This document shows, one piece after another, positions 44,750 through 56,061 of a stretch of 64,000 nucleotides of DNA. Under the pieces are notes generated by a model that had not been told where the DNA came from, searched no databases, and saw only the letters and a program-made list of their open reading frames with translations. Both the position numbers and the translations under genes were made by a program. The stretch comes from Reticulitermes speratus (taxonomy: Eukaryota > Arthropoda > Insecta > Blattodea > Rhinotermitidae): contig JAJKFL010000011.1 in NCBI GenBank assembly GCA_021186555.1, positions 9,324,001 to 9,388,000 of the forward strand, given 5' to 3'. Within the stretch, counting starts at the first letter, position 1. The number at the start of each line of letters is the position of its first letter.

Positions 44750-45935
44750 TAGTTTCCCCAGCAGGGAGGTATGGGATGGAAATAGAATAAGCAGATCTAC
44801 GTAAGTAACACGCTGTTGGCAAAAACAAAAATTTGTCACCACTAATACACCTACCGAAACCTGCCATTTCAAAAGAACTAGTCCTATCCACCTCCCATCC
44901 TTATAACCTATTAACCTTAGACCCATCTTAAAGTCATCCGTCCATTTCGTTCTTAATCTTACAAGTTTACATTTCCCAAGATTTTTCCCCACGGAAAATC
45001 TAATACAATCAATGCCTACTTACTCTAGCCACATGCCACCCCAGGCACAGCCTCTCAGACTTTACTGCCCTGTCACATATTACGTGACGTCTACAAAGCA
45101 CTAAGTTACACGTTCTATAGTCTGCAATAAGCTTCCCTGAATTGCTCCCTTATTTCATATTCTTTACTCAAAATCTCAGGGTGATTTTTTCAAACACTTG
45201 TACTATACACTCTCCCGTTAAAATTAGACACCTCGTCTCACAACATAAATAAATTGGCAAAATTACTGATTTTCAGAATATTGGGACGCTGACACTTCAT
45301 ATACGTCAACAGCATCCAGAGAGAAGATAGAATTAAATGAAGCACGAATCTAATGTAATGTACTGTAATCTAAAATAAAGCAAATTTGAATTGCACAGCT
45401 AAACTCCTGATAAAATTCTTTTTGCATGTTGCTTATTTTCAATTTGCTAGTCAATTTAACGCTCCCTTGTCCTTTAAACAAATGCAATCAAGTAGATAAT
45501 GAGATGATACTTGCTTTCTCATTTATTCAACAAAGAAATAATAAAATTTCTTCATGAAGACACCAGCACGCTCACAAGAACGCTTAATGAGTCTTGTTAC
45601 CTGGGAACAAAAACCATCTCTTTGAAAAGTGACCAAGCATATTGACAAAAGGCACAAAAACAGAGGCAAGTTCCCCGAGAAACGATCTCCACACACCCTG
45701 AGTTACAAATAGAGGACACGTGACCCGACGTAAGGCGCTATGACCCTCTGTCGAATTATCACGCCATGACAGAGACGGTCAAGATAAAATGAAACCAGAT
45801 TGGACCCCAGTAGACATAGAAGAACGTGGTCAGTCTTCGACAGCTTTTACTAATTCTCTCAGGTACAGCCCTCAGTGTTACTGGATTGGTGGCCGCGGGG
45901 CACGAGGTCGGGTATGGAAAATTCCCGTTCTTCTC
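44750..45935. other. unassigned DNA
   Basis: No repeat family or coding signal recognised. A short frame at 45826 runs into the minisatellite. Confidence 0.5.
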
Positions 45936-45942
45936 AGGAATT

Positions 45943-46166
45943 AAATCCCAGTTGTCTAGCCCTATTAAGTTACCAAATCCCAGTTGTCTAGCCCTATTAA
46001 GTTACCAAATCCCAGTTGTCTAGCCCTATTAAGTTACCAAATCCCAGTTGTCTAGCCCTATTAAGTTACCAAATCCCAATTGTCTAGCCCTATTAAGTTA
46101 CCAAATCCCAGTTGTCTAGCCCTATTAAGTTACCAAATCCCAATTGTCTAGCCCTATTAAGTTTCC
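45943..46166. repeat. 32-bp minisatellite, 7 copies
   Basis: Seven head-to-tail 32-bp units with CCCAGTTGTCTAGCCC and TATTAAGTTACC cores. CAATTG replaces CAGTTG in the fifth and seventh units, and the last unit ends AAGTTTCC. I could not identify the surrounding element. Confidence 0.95.
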
Positions 46167-46384
46167 AAAGGCCGTAGAATTCTCGCCGAAGTTAAGACTG
46201 CTACAATTTCATTTCCTCTCCTCCAAAAGTCTGTAGTTGACGTATAAGGACCACAATTGCCTCAGAGAAATAGATTATACAGTAGGTTTGCAGTAACAAG
46301 GTTTATCGAAGTCCCTTAAGTACGAGACACATACAGGATATTCTTATCACAGATTAAATATGAGGAGAGGTGTACGGTTAACTT

Positions 46385-46654
46385 GGGCCGTGCCGTGGCT
46401 CAGGCGGTTAGTCGCCGGCCTCTCACCGCGGAGGCCCGGGTCAGTCCATGTGGGATTTGTGGTGGACAAAGTGGCACTGGGACAGGTTTTTCACCGAGTA
46501 CTTCGGTTTTCCCCTGTAAATTTTCATTCCACCGGGGCTCCATTACTTGCAAAAATGAAAAAACTGATCATCGTCACAGGGTTGCACAATAAGCCTTAAG
46601 GCTGCGGTGCGTCCGTAGCATCTGCTGCGGGGCCCTTCACCACAAAACAAAAGT
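46385..46654 (+). mobile_element. S2 SINE with target duplication
   Basis: S2 from GGGCCGTGCCGTGGCTCAGG to CTGCTGCGGGGCCCTTCACC, with the box-B stretch deleted (GCCCGGGTCAGTCC). GGTTAACTT lies at 46376-46384 and 46655-46663. Confidence 0.9.
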
Positions 46655-46663
46655 GGTTAACTT

Positions 46664-46850
46664 TAGGCCCCGGCTGCTGTACCTTCGGGAAAGAGCCCCG
46701 GTACCCATTGAAGAAAAAGCTGGATGGGCCCCGAAGCCAATCTGGACGTTTTGGAGAAGGGAATAGTTTTTTGCTTCTACCGGGTTTCGAGCCCCGGACC
46801 GTCCACCGCGTAGACTAGTTGCTATGCCGACTGCGCTACCCTCCCTCGCC
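46664..46850 (-). mobile_element. S1-like SINE, 5' half
   Basis: The minus strand reads the head GGTAGCGCAGTCGGCATAGC, box B GGGGCTCGAAACCCGG, and GGGCCCATCCAGC to GCCGGGGCC. It abuts the S2 target duplication, so the S2 SINE may have inserted into it. Confidence 0.75.
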
Positions 46851-46859
46851 AAAAAAAAA

Positions 46860-47423
46860 CGTAAAGAAAATGTAAATTTTCCTGTTGAAATACATTTCAA
46901 ACCTCGGGCAGAATTTTGAGATAAACTACATACAAAAAAAAAAGTTGCTCACATACGTTATAATCGATAATAGGTATGATTTTTCTTCCGCTAGGATGAA
47001 AGATAAGGAAATCAGAAGTAGAAGATCAGGAAACCAAAGCCATAATGCAGTATTAGAAGCTCAAACCGACTGTACCACAATCCCCGAACGTAACCATTCT
47101 TCAGTTACGAATATAAATATTAAACAACACGTGTCCTTTTAGAAAACACGCAACAACTGATCACATTGCCGGTGTTCAAGTGGAAATCTTTATGGTGTGT
47201 GGCTTCGCTCGTCTCCAATTACACTTTTTATACCAATTTGGAACTAGTGAGCCGTGATCTCTGAATTGCTATGATAGAACAGCAACGCTGATGTGGTATG
47301 GTGGGTCATCATTCTTTCGTGTCGTTTCACCATGTCTTCATGCAACCAATCACTTCTTTCTTTTGCCGTGGGATCACTTCAGAAATTCTCTCCTCATTTT
47401 CGTAACACAATATAATTAAGCTA

Positions 47424-47425
<2 letters not shown>
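46860..47425. other. unassigned DNA
   Basis: No element recognised. Confidence 0.5.

Positions 47426-47427
<2 letters not shown>

Positions 47428-47459
<32 letters not shown>
47428..47459. repeat. (TA)n microsatellite
   Basis: About 15 TA dinucleotides. Confidence 0.95.
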
Positions 47460-47462
<3 letters not shown>

Positions 47463-47487
47463 AACATGTTCTTGATTCTTTAAACTA

Positions 47488-47672
47488 CAGTAGAACCCGG
47501 TTATAACGACATCGGTTTATACGACATCTCGCCTATACAGTCAGATATTCTGTGGTGCCAATTAATTCATCACTGTTAACCACAACATTATACTACTCGG
47601 TTATAACGACACTCGTTTATAACGACACAAAATATTTAGTCCCTTTTACGACGTTGTAACCGAGTTCGACTG
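47488..47672. mobile_element. pogo/Tigger-like MITE, 185 bp
   Basis: The left end CAGTAGAACCCGGTTATAAC and the right end GTTGTAACCGAGTTCGACTG are inverted repeats, with TA directly outside both (47486-47487 and 47673-47674). Internal ATAACGAC repeats and a CAGT...ACTG terminus with TA target match non-autonomous pogo/Tigger-type elements of the Tc1/mariner superfamily. Confidence 0.8.
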
Positions 47673-47892
47673 TACTTTCCTTATTTTCAAACAAAACACC
47701 TTCTTGTGTTTTCATCCGAACAGTGTCTTTCTCCAGCCGACTGATAAAGAGATTCATATTTTCATTACACTTGCAGGCACTGATCACATAAAATGCGGCA
47801 TTTCGTAAAATGGCTGCAGATGTAAAGGAATAAAGTACATAGGGCAAATTTGTCTCTGTGCAATACTTGAGAACATAAGAGTAAGTAGATGT

Positions 47893-48148
47893 GTGACTCC
47901 ACTCATTCTTAACCTCAGCACAGCATGAAGGTTAAGTCTTAGCTTCGAGCCCCGGCCGTTTTAACTTTGGGTAAAGATTTTCCCGTACCCATTTAATAGG
48001 ACTTTGTATGGGTTCTAAATAAGGTGTTGAACTTTTGGAGAAATATATCTCTTGCTGCTGTCGAGAATGGAACCACGACCCCTCCTTTTGCCCGGTGACT
48101 ATGCCGACATTGCCGACTATGCCGACTATGCCGACTACGCCATCCCCT
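47893..48148 (-). mobile_element. S1-like SINE with amplified tRNA-head 9-mer
   Basis: The S1 blocks GACTCCACTCATTCTTAACC, CGAGCCCCGGCCGTTTTAAC and GTACCCATTTAATAGGAC are present. At the head (48097-48148) the minus strand has the box-A 9-mer TAGTCGGCA about four times where other copies have it once. Confidence 0.7.
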
Positions 48149-48154
48149 TTCCCT

Positions 48155-50555
48155 TTTAGACAAGAACTAAGTACAAAGGTAGTTGTGAACTTCTTAGCCA
48201 AGATACTCAAGCAGGCTATGTATTGTTGTCACAACACACATTTCACGATTCATAAAAAAAATATTCTTCGTAAAATCAGTATGTTGGTCATTTGTGCCAA
48301 TTGTTGTTAGTATTTTAGACCTAATATGAACATAATACAGAATTAAATTCGTCTTCTATTTTAAGATTTCGATGACATATTTTTTAAATATAAAGTCCAT
48401 AAGTAAACATTTGACCGAAGTAACTAGATTCTTCCCCAGCAATACAACGAAATAGATAATTCTATGCTTCCTAAATGATTTATATGAGTGTTTCTCCAAC
48501 ATTAATAAAACATGGACTTCTGAAAAAAAAATCGTTTGTTATAACCAAAATAATACTCCTGTTATAAAACAACTTTTGAAAGGATTTGTTTCGATAATTG
48601 TCCTTCATTAGGTGGATGTGACTGTGTAAGTTTGATAGATGTAGTTGATTTTACACGTGAAAAATCTAGCCCAGTAGCTGTGGTCGGGATGGCAAATCGC
48701 GGGGCATAAGACGAGAAAATCTAATCCATATATAGCACTGTCCGTAGAAGCAGCTTCCTTTTCATTTTTGAGTTGGTTCATGGTCCTGTATTCCTGCAAG
48801 CAACGAACTACAACCAGAATAGAGCAATTCTCTTTCTCCATCTTTTAAAAGTTGTTATTATAAGCCCAATTTAAAGGAAATTTAAATTATTTATTATTTA
48901 TGCTTTGTAGATATTCCAGTAGTTACTTAATGAAACATAATAAGCAATTACAATTCTTAATAGAGAGCTTGCCAACAGCAATAAATATCTGTTGAATATG
49001 GGCTTCACTCGTCATTGCATTGTCGACTTTAGCCTGGAAACTTTCACAGCTTACCTATAGACAGCAACACAGTATAGTTCTTAGACATTAAGTTATCCCA
49101 TCAGTTAGTATCAAATGTAGTTGTCTTTCAAGAAATTGTAAGGTTAGGGAGGCTAGGTAATTTTTAAAAGGTTTGTCTTTATAGGTAAAAGATTTTGAAA
49201 TGCAGAGAAATTGTTGTTCCAAAAATTGTTGACTCAAATCTAATCATAATATTCACAACCACATTTTCCATTAAGTGTCAAAGGATTTTATCCCCTTATG
49301 TAGTAATTTCTTCACCTGTATTATTGACCTTATTGTATTAATGTATTTATATTTTTTTCAATAATCAAGGAAAGTATTTTAGATATCTAAGTTCTACCAC
49401 TTTAATTCTTCTTTCGTCTTTTACCTCATATCCATTTAGGGTATAAGCAACAGTTTTTATAATTTTTATTACGTTTAAATTATAAATCAATGGGCAATAT
49501 TTCAACTCGACTTACAAACGCAAGTTTTTGTCCTTCATTTTCTCCATATTTCTCTCATTCGCAATTAAATGAAATCATGTACAGTCCGCTTTCTATGTTC
49601 TATATATTTACTTCATAACAATTATGTCTCTTTGTCAGACTTGAGCTATATTAATAAAATTCGTAATATTCCATTTCTGTGACACGTACATTTAAATTTA
49701 CTGTTCATGAAAAAAAAATGAAGATCATTCCATTTTTCATCTAATATTTATCAACAAACAAACAAAAGTATCTACATGGACTTCGCGTTTATTGTCACTG
49801 ATATCTTTAAAACAAAAACAGTTTTTTTTTCAAAACACAACGAGCAGATAATATGCGTGTTGCGTGGATTTTTCTTAGGTCTATCGTATTTTTATCAATT
49901 CAAAATACCCAATCTGTTGCCAAGTTTCGGCCCACGGCACAAATCGCCCCACGATGCTTCATTAGACCCTGGAAGCATACGGTTAGCAACTGTAGCAAAG
50001 TGTACAAGCACTTGAGGCATATTAAGCCTCTGCTGACCAGGTTAAAAGTTTTTATGCCTTCTTTTTTTTTATCTCGGTAAATTACGCCTTGCCTGTATTG
50101 TAATACGGTCAGATTAGTATGATTGTCTGTCTGTCTGTGTGTGTGTAGTGGAAGTAGTTGTAATGGCCCTGCTGACAACGTGAGCATATTGTTCCCTCTC
50201 AACAGACGTGATAATTTCAGTTTCATTTCCTCAGTTTACAAGATTACAACTTAGATCAGGAATTGTACGGTAACTAGAATAACAGAACAAGAAACGAAAA
50301 GTAATAAATGAAAATTACTGTTGTCTAAAATTGACCGCCGTATAACATCCCATATCACATTTCAAATCAGAACGTTCAGTTTGCAATTCCGACTACTTCA
50401 CGGACACACAACATGCACGACAGGCAGCACAGAACAAAACAAAAATCCGTCGCTCATTGCAGAATGTATTGTACGTTGAACTAAAGCTTCAAGAATGGAA
50501 ATCGGTTTTACGTAAATTTTATAAATGTACAGAGAAAAAGAAAATTTGAAAAATT
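48155..50555. other. AT-rich unassigned DNA, 2.4 kb
   Basis: The largest stretch with no recognised repeat. It has a (TGTC)n(TG)n run near 50127-50148. Frames such as the 77-residue one at 48608-48841 (minus) and the 108-residue one at 49900-50226 (minus) have no domain features that I can name. This is where a diverged gene or exon could hide. Confidence 0.4.
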
Positions 50556-50559
50556 AGTC

Positions 50560-50700
50560 CAGTGATTGAGATTAGCTCGGTCTAAGGGACGCATCTGAGT
50601 AGGTGTCTCCCCTCCCTTCACCTGAAGACGGAAGAAGAACCAGCTTCCGAAACGTCGTGATTTTATATTTTTATATTTTATCCAGACGATGGACAAAGTC
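50560..50700 (+). mobile_element. F-type element with paired motif
   Basis: The motif at 50621-50655 reads CCTGAAGACGGAAG, a 9-base loop, then CTTCCGAAACGTCGTG, with a perfect 5-bp GGAAG/CTTCC stem (50630-50634 with 50644-50648). The flank ATCCAGACGATGG, CCAGAAGAC is F-like. Confidence 0.6.
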
Positions 50701-51337
50701 CAGAAGACAAATAGTTCTCAATATCATACACCATCGTCAGAACCTTTTAGAATTTGATTAGTTTCTGCTTTACAGAAAATATACTGCTGTTCCTCTTACA
50801 AACGTCGCGAGGTTTAAACATATACATGGAGGCAGTTGACGCTTTTCCTAAAAACCATACATAAAATTGCTCTGTAGACAGAAAGCAAAGTGCGTACGTT
50901 AATGCTAAAACAGTTGGTTCACAGAGACAAACTCATTGACAACACAGAAAAGTTAGCTGTAGCCTACACTGTCATACACGCCTACCGCAAGTTACTTATT
51001 AAATTGAAAGAATGGTAGCCACCGTCCTGTTTAAAATACCTTATTTAAAGACGTGAACACACAAAACTGTTGTTTTACCTTCTGTTTTGTATTGCAAGAA
51101 ACCTCGTGTCTCAGATTTATAGTCTATGCGAACAGGGCATTCGCAAGTTATACAGGGTGGTAATCGAAGACTTGATAACATTTTACAGTGACAAACTTTG
51201 TAATTTGTGTAAATTGTCAAATTAAGGGGATGGAACGGGGTAAAAGAGAATAAAAATTTAGTTGGAAAGGCGAAAGGGAATAAAGCGCTTGGGAGACTTG
51301 GTGTGCCTAAATAAAATAATATGATAATATTAAAATG

Positions 51338-51441
51338 GATGTTCAGCGAATGATATGAGGATGAGGACTGAATTAATCTAGCCCTGGAGAAGGACCAGTT
51401 ATGGGCTCTTTGGAACACTACAATAAAGTTTTGGGCTCCTT
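51338..51441 (+). mobile_element. L2 LINE tail fragment, plus strand
   Basis: AATGGATGTTCAGCG encodes MDVQR, then in shifted frame EDED, INLALEKDQLWALWNTTIKF, matching the end of L2 (MDLREIGWDGMDWIDLAQDRDQWRALVNTVMN). It runs directly into a minus-strand L2 piece at about 51430. Confidence 0.65.
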
Positions 51442-51660
51442 TTTATAGTACTCGAAAGGCTTCGGCACCAAAACCCCGTATGCACCTCTCCCCTACCCAT
51501 ACGTCCTACATGCCCCGCCCATCTCATTCTGCTTGATTTGATGACCCGTATAATATTTGCTGAGGAATACAGATCATAAAGCTCCTCGTTACGTAGTCTT
51601 CTCCACTCCCCTGTTACCTTGTCCTTCTTACGCCTAAATATTTTCCTCAGCACCCTATTG
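51427..51660 (-). mobile_element. L2 LINE tail fragment, minus strand
   Basis: The minus strand encodes [40 protein letters not shown] and [14 protein letters not shown], then loses similarity. Truncated on both sides. With the plus-strand piece it forms an inverted L2 junction. Confidence 0.78.
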
Positions 51661-51969
51661 TATTTAAAAGCTCAATACTTAGTTTAAACAAAGAACTGTC
51701 GGATATTAAAACAGCCTTATGACGTCACAGAAGGTAAGGTATGATCTCCAAATGGGGCATTGTCTTTCATTTCCTTCGCGAAAGCCTAAAGGCGGGGAAT
51801 TTCACAGTTTGACTAACTTGCTTAGTGTCTCTGTAGAGCATCGACTAAATTGGCATGAGTGTTCGTTGAGCAGCGTGTTACGTTAAATGCCAGTTAACAC
51901 CGCGTATAATTTTGATGTGGTCAACACAAACAAGAAAGTCGGTCAGAAAATATATTTACATGGCATAAA

Positions 51970-52462
51970 CAGTAGTCCTCCTGTATCTGCGGGTGATACG
52001 TTCCAAGACCTACCGCGGATGCCCGAAACCGCGGATAGTAGCGAACCCTATATATAAAAGCGCAGAGTAAACTTTAGATCGACTAAAGTCGGCCCTGGCA
52101 AATTAAAACGTAAATACTGAAATCGACCATGGTCGACTTTGGCAGTAAATGTGTACAGACATAAAAGGCCAAAACATATTCTACTCTAAATAGAGTGGAG
52201 GGTTGGGTAGTGTTTTTTATGCGGTTACGCTGTATTTTTCACTACATGTAAGATTAGAGTGGCTCTTACAAGATAGTCAGGTCCATTACCTGTGTCAATA
52301 GCAACCTGGAAGTTGGTAATAGGTACAACGAGTCAACTGATGTATATCTCCATTGATGTCATTACTGATGTAGTAAATAAAGTTTTATAAAAAAAATGTG
52401 TTAATATTTTCGGGTCGCGGTAAACCGCGGATACCGAATCCGCGGATACGGGGTTTCTACTG
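51970..52462. mobile_element. pogo/Tigger-like MITE with CCGCGGAT ends, 493 bp
   Basis: The left end CAGTAGTCCTCCTGTATCTG, then ACCGCGGATG and AACCGCGGATAGTAGCG, faces a right end GGTAAACCGCGGATACCG, ATCCGCGGATACGGGG, TTTCTACTG. The CAGT...ACTG termini and CCGCGGAT subterminal repeats are those of MER2/Tigger-type elements. TA follows the right end; the left TA is lost. The middle (about 52060-52400) is non-coding. Confidence 0.75.
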
Positions 52463-52464
52463 TA

Positions 52465-53185
52465 ATTTACTAAATAACTAAAGAGCCTTGGAACATTCTT
52501 CATACAACGCTGATATGGCTTCGAGCGACTATCATCTTTTTCCAGTACTGAATCAAAACCTGGGCAGCAACAAATTTAAAAATTATTGCAAAGTGGAAAA
52601 GAACTTACGACACGATGGCTGATAAGACAAAACACAAACTTCTATCAACAGTGAATGTAAGAGCTCGTCCCACGATATGACGTAGGCCCCAATCGGGGGG
52701 GGGGGGGGGGGATTACTTAAAAGTAGTGAGCTGCGGACAATTAAATCTAAACTGTTATTATTACATGTGAAACTAAAGAACCCAAAATATATGCATTGTA
52801 AAACATATTTTCTGACTTACCGTCTTAGATAAAAATTCAAACTGAGAGATAACATCAGAGAATTTAATTAAATTACTCATCTGCCGTGATTAAATTCCGT
52901 TCTCTGTCGTGCTCAGGCTTTAAGTTCTTAAGAGTTTAAAATTTGTACCACTAGGCAATAAAGAAGTACTGAGAGTGGAAGTGAAGTTCCCCGCATTATA
53001 AATACATACATTACGTTTAGACATCCAGCATCCGCCGTGTTTATTCCCGAGTAAACAGCTTTCTGGTATTCAATAAGCTAAGTCAAATTAATAGTACTGT
53101 GTCAATAACGGTTGTCAAATAAAAGTATCATGCCTAATGTCATCTAATTTTAAATACTGACAAACTACAACTTCTAATTTCACGT
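52465..53185. other. unassigned DNA with a G16 run
   Basis: A run of about 16 G lies at 52696-52711. Nothing else recognised. Confidence 0.5.
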
Positions 53186-53189
53186 TATA

Positions 53190-53336
53190 TTCACCGTGCA
53201 TTTTTGTATAATTGATCAACTCACACCAACAAATGCACCAAAAACAAGTTTGTCACTGATCTTTTAATAAAGAAATCAGTGACAAACTTGTTTTTGGTGC
53301 ATTTGTTGGTGTGAGTTGATCAACAATACAACTACT
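53190..53336. mobile_element. E hairpin with perfect 49-bp arms
   Basis: Arms 53212-53260 and 53275-53323 are exact inverted copies around a 14-base spacer, starting TTGATCAACTCACACCAACA and including CAACAAATGCACC. TTCACCGTGCATTTTTG precedes it. The lack of any mismatch suggests a recent origin or ongoing arm correction. Confidence 0.9.
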
Positions 53337-53340
53337 AAAT

Positions 53341-54047
53341 CTTCATAACAACCAAAAAACGCACGAGACAAAATACATATATAATGTATATTAAGGACCC
53401 CTATATGTGTTTCGACAACAAATGGCCATCCTCAGGAGATTATAATATTTTTCAGTCACTCTTGATATATTTTAATACATATGCACCCATAAGTCATAAG
53501 CGTAATACATTTTCAGGACAAGATCCATTTTTGATCGATACAGATGCTTGTGTGCGCAGTCCACATGACCTAACACCACTACAAACACCAGAAGTGTGTT
53601 GTTTCACTACTTTCTAAAATTTTAACATCGCATGATTTTAAACCATGACTGTGGATTTTGTATGTTTTAGGTTTTTCTATATTTGATCTGTTTAACGTGT
53701 AATTTGATATTATGTTCTTGTATTCCTTTGTGATGAGCCCCCTGAAGATGACAACTTGTTGTCGAAACTTATGTAGAGGTCTTTAATATAACTAACTAAC
53801 TAACTCCATGGAGCAGAGTCCTTCTTGAGAAGCTAACAGGTCGTCAGCTAGTCAAGAAATTCTCCGCGTCTTATGGAACCCGAAGGTTCATTACCGCACT
53901 CACAACAGCCCGCCACCTGGCCCTATCCTGAGACATATCAATCCAGTCCATGCCCCCCCATCCCACTTCTTGAAGATCCATTTTTATAAGTGTCTTTAAT
54001 ATACATTATATATGTATTCCATGGTGCATTTGTTGGTTGTTATGAAG
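53341..54047. mobile_element. E element with long TIRs and a motif in each
   Basis: The left arm begins CTTCATAACAACCAAAAAAC and the right arm ends in its near complement, GTTGGTTGTTATGAAG at 54047. Over about 100 bp both arms share ATACATATATAATGTA, a GACC/CTACATA block and GTTTCGACAACAA. The left arm carries the motif on the minus strand (53408-53437), the right on the plus strand (53739-53768, stem GACAAC/GTTGTC). An L2 LINE tail sits inside the right arm. No protein recognised in the middle, although a 77-residue frame spans 53384-53617. Confidence 0.75.
53791..53991 (-). mobile_element. L2 LINE 3' end inserted in E, with target duplication
   Basis: 201 bp of L2 3' end on the minus strand, starting with the (TAAC)n complement of the GTTA tail and CTCCATGGAGCAGAGTCC and ending in the GATGGGGGGGCATGGACTGG region. 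A perfect 12-bp duplication, GTCTTTAATATA, lies at 53779-53790 and 53992-54003. Confidence 0.93.
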
Positions 54048-54479
54048 CTTGTGACAAGATGCACGGTGTATATAACATAAAATATAAAATTTATAATTTC
54101 TAAAATTTATTGAATATTTCTTTAAACTTTCCTCTGATAAATTCGTAGATGAGAGGCGAAGTGCGATGAGAAAGTATGGAAGTTTCAGCCTGCCTCCACG
54201 ATTCTCACGTTACAAATGAACTGCCCCTACCAGCCACGATATATCAACCAGCTCTACAGCCAATTGTCACGACATATATCACATCATATCCCTACATTTA
54301 TCAGCTTTACATGGCTACAAGTTAGATACACACTCACGCCGCACAGCGACTTAATCTTTCAAGATACAACACTGACTGCTACAGGGATGTAAAATCTGAA
54401 CAACAGACCTGTTTTGTAAGCCCACAGTGGCCAGCATTTTATTTCTATTGTCGTACGTTATCACACCGAACATACGTAG

Positions 54480-55060
54480 GCTATAGACTTAATATGAAGC
54501 AACGAATGCACCAGATAAATTATTATTATTATTTATACTGTCGCTCCTTGTGGAGCATAGGGCCTCCTTTCGGAGGTTTTTTGGTCGTGTACATAGGTGT
54601 AGTGAGTGACCAGCCCACTGACTGCACAAGTTCTACTCAATCCTGATGTGACTGCCAGAGCCATCTAGCAGTCAGTCAGGAGATTTGGGTGAGAAATGGC
54701 CGCTGAATTTTGCTTACAAAACATCTCTATTCATGCCCGTAAGGTTCTTTTACATGCCGTAAATCTACGACATGGGACCGACGGCTTTACTTCCCCTCCG
54801 AAGGAAGTTGTGCTATCCATCGACCTCGGCCGGGATCGAAGCCGCGAACCTTGGGTCCAGTGGCGAGCACGCTAACCATTAGTCCACCGAGGGCAACGCA
54901 CCAGATAAATAACATGTGTAAAGTATATTTGAGACCCCTACATATGTTTCAACAAACAAGTTTTCGTCTTCAGGGGTTCTTACAAAGGGGTACCGTTGTT
55001 ATCTAACTGGTGCATTTGTTGGTTGATATTAAGTTTATGACAAAATACACGATGTATATA
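54480..55060. mobile_element. E element, split by an S5 SINE
   Basis: The left part has AACGAATGCACCAGATAAAT. The right part has the minus-strand motif at 54946-54975 (CCCCTGAAGACGAAAACTTG, TTTGTTGAAACATATG) and ends GGTGCATTTGTTGGTTGATA, GTTTATGACAAAATACACG. The right end matches that of the copy ending at 54047. Confidence 0.65.
54521..54897 (-). mobile_element. S5 SINE with target duplication
   Basis: The minus-strand head GTTGCCCTCGGTGGACTAAT, GGTTAGCGTGCTCGCC and box B GGCTTCGATCCCGGCC are tRNA-like. The body runs through CCGTCGGTCCCATGTCG, and the 3' end is an AAT repeat. A perfect 13-bp duplication, GCACCAGATAAAT, lies at 54508-54520 and 54898-54910. It is the only S5 copy in the window. 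Confidence 0.88.
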
Positions 55061-55139
55061 ATATAAAAATAGGTAGGCTATGTTTGCTTTGAATAAAACT
55101 TGTAGCAATAGAGTCAATTTTATTTTACATTCTTAAAGT

Positions 55140-55426
55140 CTTCTTCTTCTTCTTCCTCTTCTTCTTCTTCTATGGCTCGACAGCCCTATATGGGCCTGGG
55201 CCTCCTCGTTTCGTCGAGGTTTCATGATCACACACACTTTAGACACACCACAGTCGGTAGGACTCCTCTGGACGAGGGACCAGCTCTTCGCAGAGACCTC
55301 TACCTGACAACACACAACACTCACAAGAGACAGACATCCATGCCCCCGGTGGGATTCGAACCCACGATCCTAGTAAGCGAGCGACCGCAGACTCACGCCT
55401 TAGACCGCACGGCCACTGGGATCGGC
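55140..55426 (-). mobile_element. S3 SINE with target duplication
   Basis: Complete S3 on the minus strand with a (GAA)n tail (TTCTTC run at 55140-55170), body GTAGGACTCCTCTGGACG and head GCCGATCCCAGTGGCCGTGC. Flanks ACATTCTTAAAGT (55127-55139) and ACGTTCTTAAAGT (55427-55439) differ at one base. Confidence 0.92.
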
Positions 55427-55469
55427 ACGTTCTTAAAGTACATAATTAATACATAATTAAGTACGTAAT

Positions 55470-55735
55470 TAAAGTACATTACGCCTGTGAAAATATGAGC
55501 GGGTTTCTGTTGGAAGACGAGTAACTGGGATTTGTCTCCCGGCTAGAGTAATAGATATTTCTCTACTTGTCAGTGTCCATGCACGATCTGAAGCCCATTC
55601 AGCGTCATACTTAGTGCGTATAAAGGGCCTCTGCCCCAAAATGTAAAGCAACCGACCACGAAGGTGAATAACCTTCAATCCAGTGCCAAAGTCAAAAATG
55701 CGAAATTAAACTCCACCCCACATTAATTTTCAGAA
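55470..55735 (-). mobile_element. S1-like SINE, degraded
   Basis: Minus-strand blocks: GGAGTTTAATTTCGC, TTTGACTTTGGCACTGGATT, GGTCGGTTGCTTTACATTTT, GGGGCAGAGGCCC and TGAATGGGCTTCAGATCG, in S1 order. Head degraded. Confidence 0.5.
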
Positions 55736-55739
55736 AGTG

Positions 55740-56055
55740 GCTCTTAATAAGGGCACCACAAATTTTCCAAAACTCTTAGGAGCCACCTCGAAATTCTAGA
55801 CGCTAGAAGGGTAACATGAAGCAAGGTCACTACTGAGGACCAACATCTCTGTAGTGACCTGTGACTGCCACTGTTATCTGACACTCTCTGCTTGGTGCGT
55901 ATCAAATTATGCACACTTTTGAACGTAAGAAAAAACGCTACAATCATTATGAAAAAAAGTATTAGGCTCCATGGTACAAAATTTACTCGCCCTTGCGACT
56001 AGAGGCCTGAAATTTATGCACAACTGTTTCCAGTTAAAATAAAGGCGACAACACT
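55740..56055. other. unassigned DNA
   Basis: No element recognised. Confidence 0.5.
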
Positions 56056-56061
56056 ATAAAT

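Noticed and set aside
48608-48841. Possible small protein on the minus strand
   Set aside because: There is no recognisable domain, signal peptide or splice structure, and frames of this length are common by chance here.
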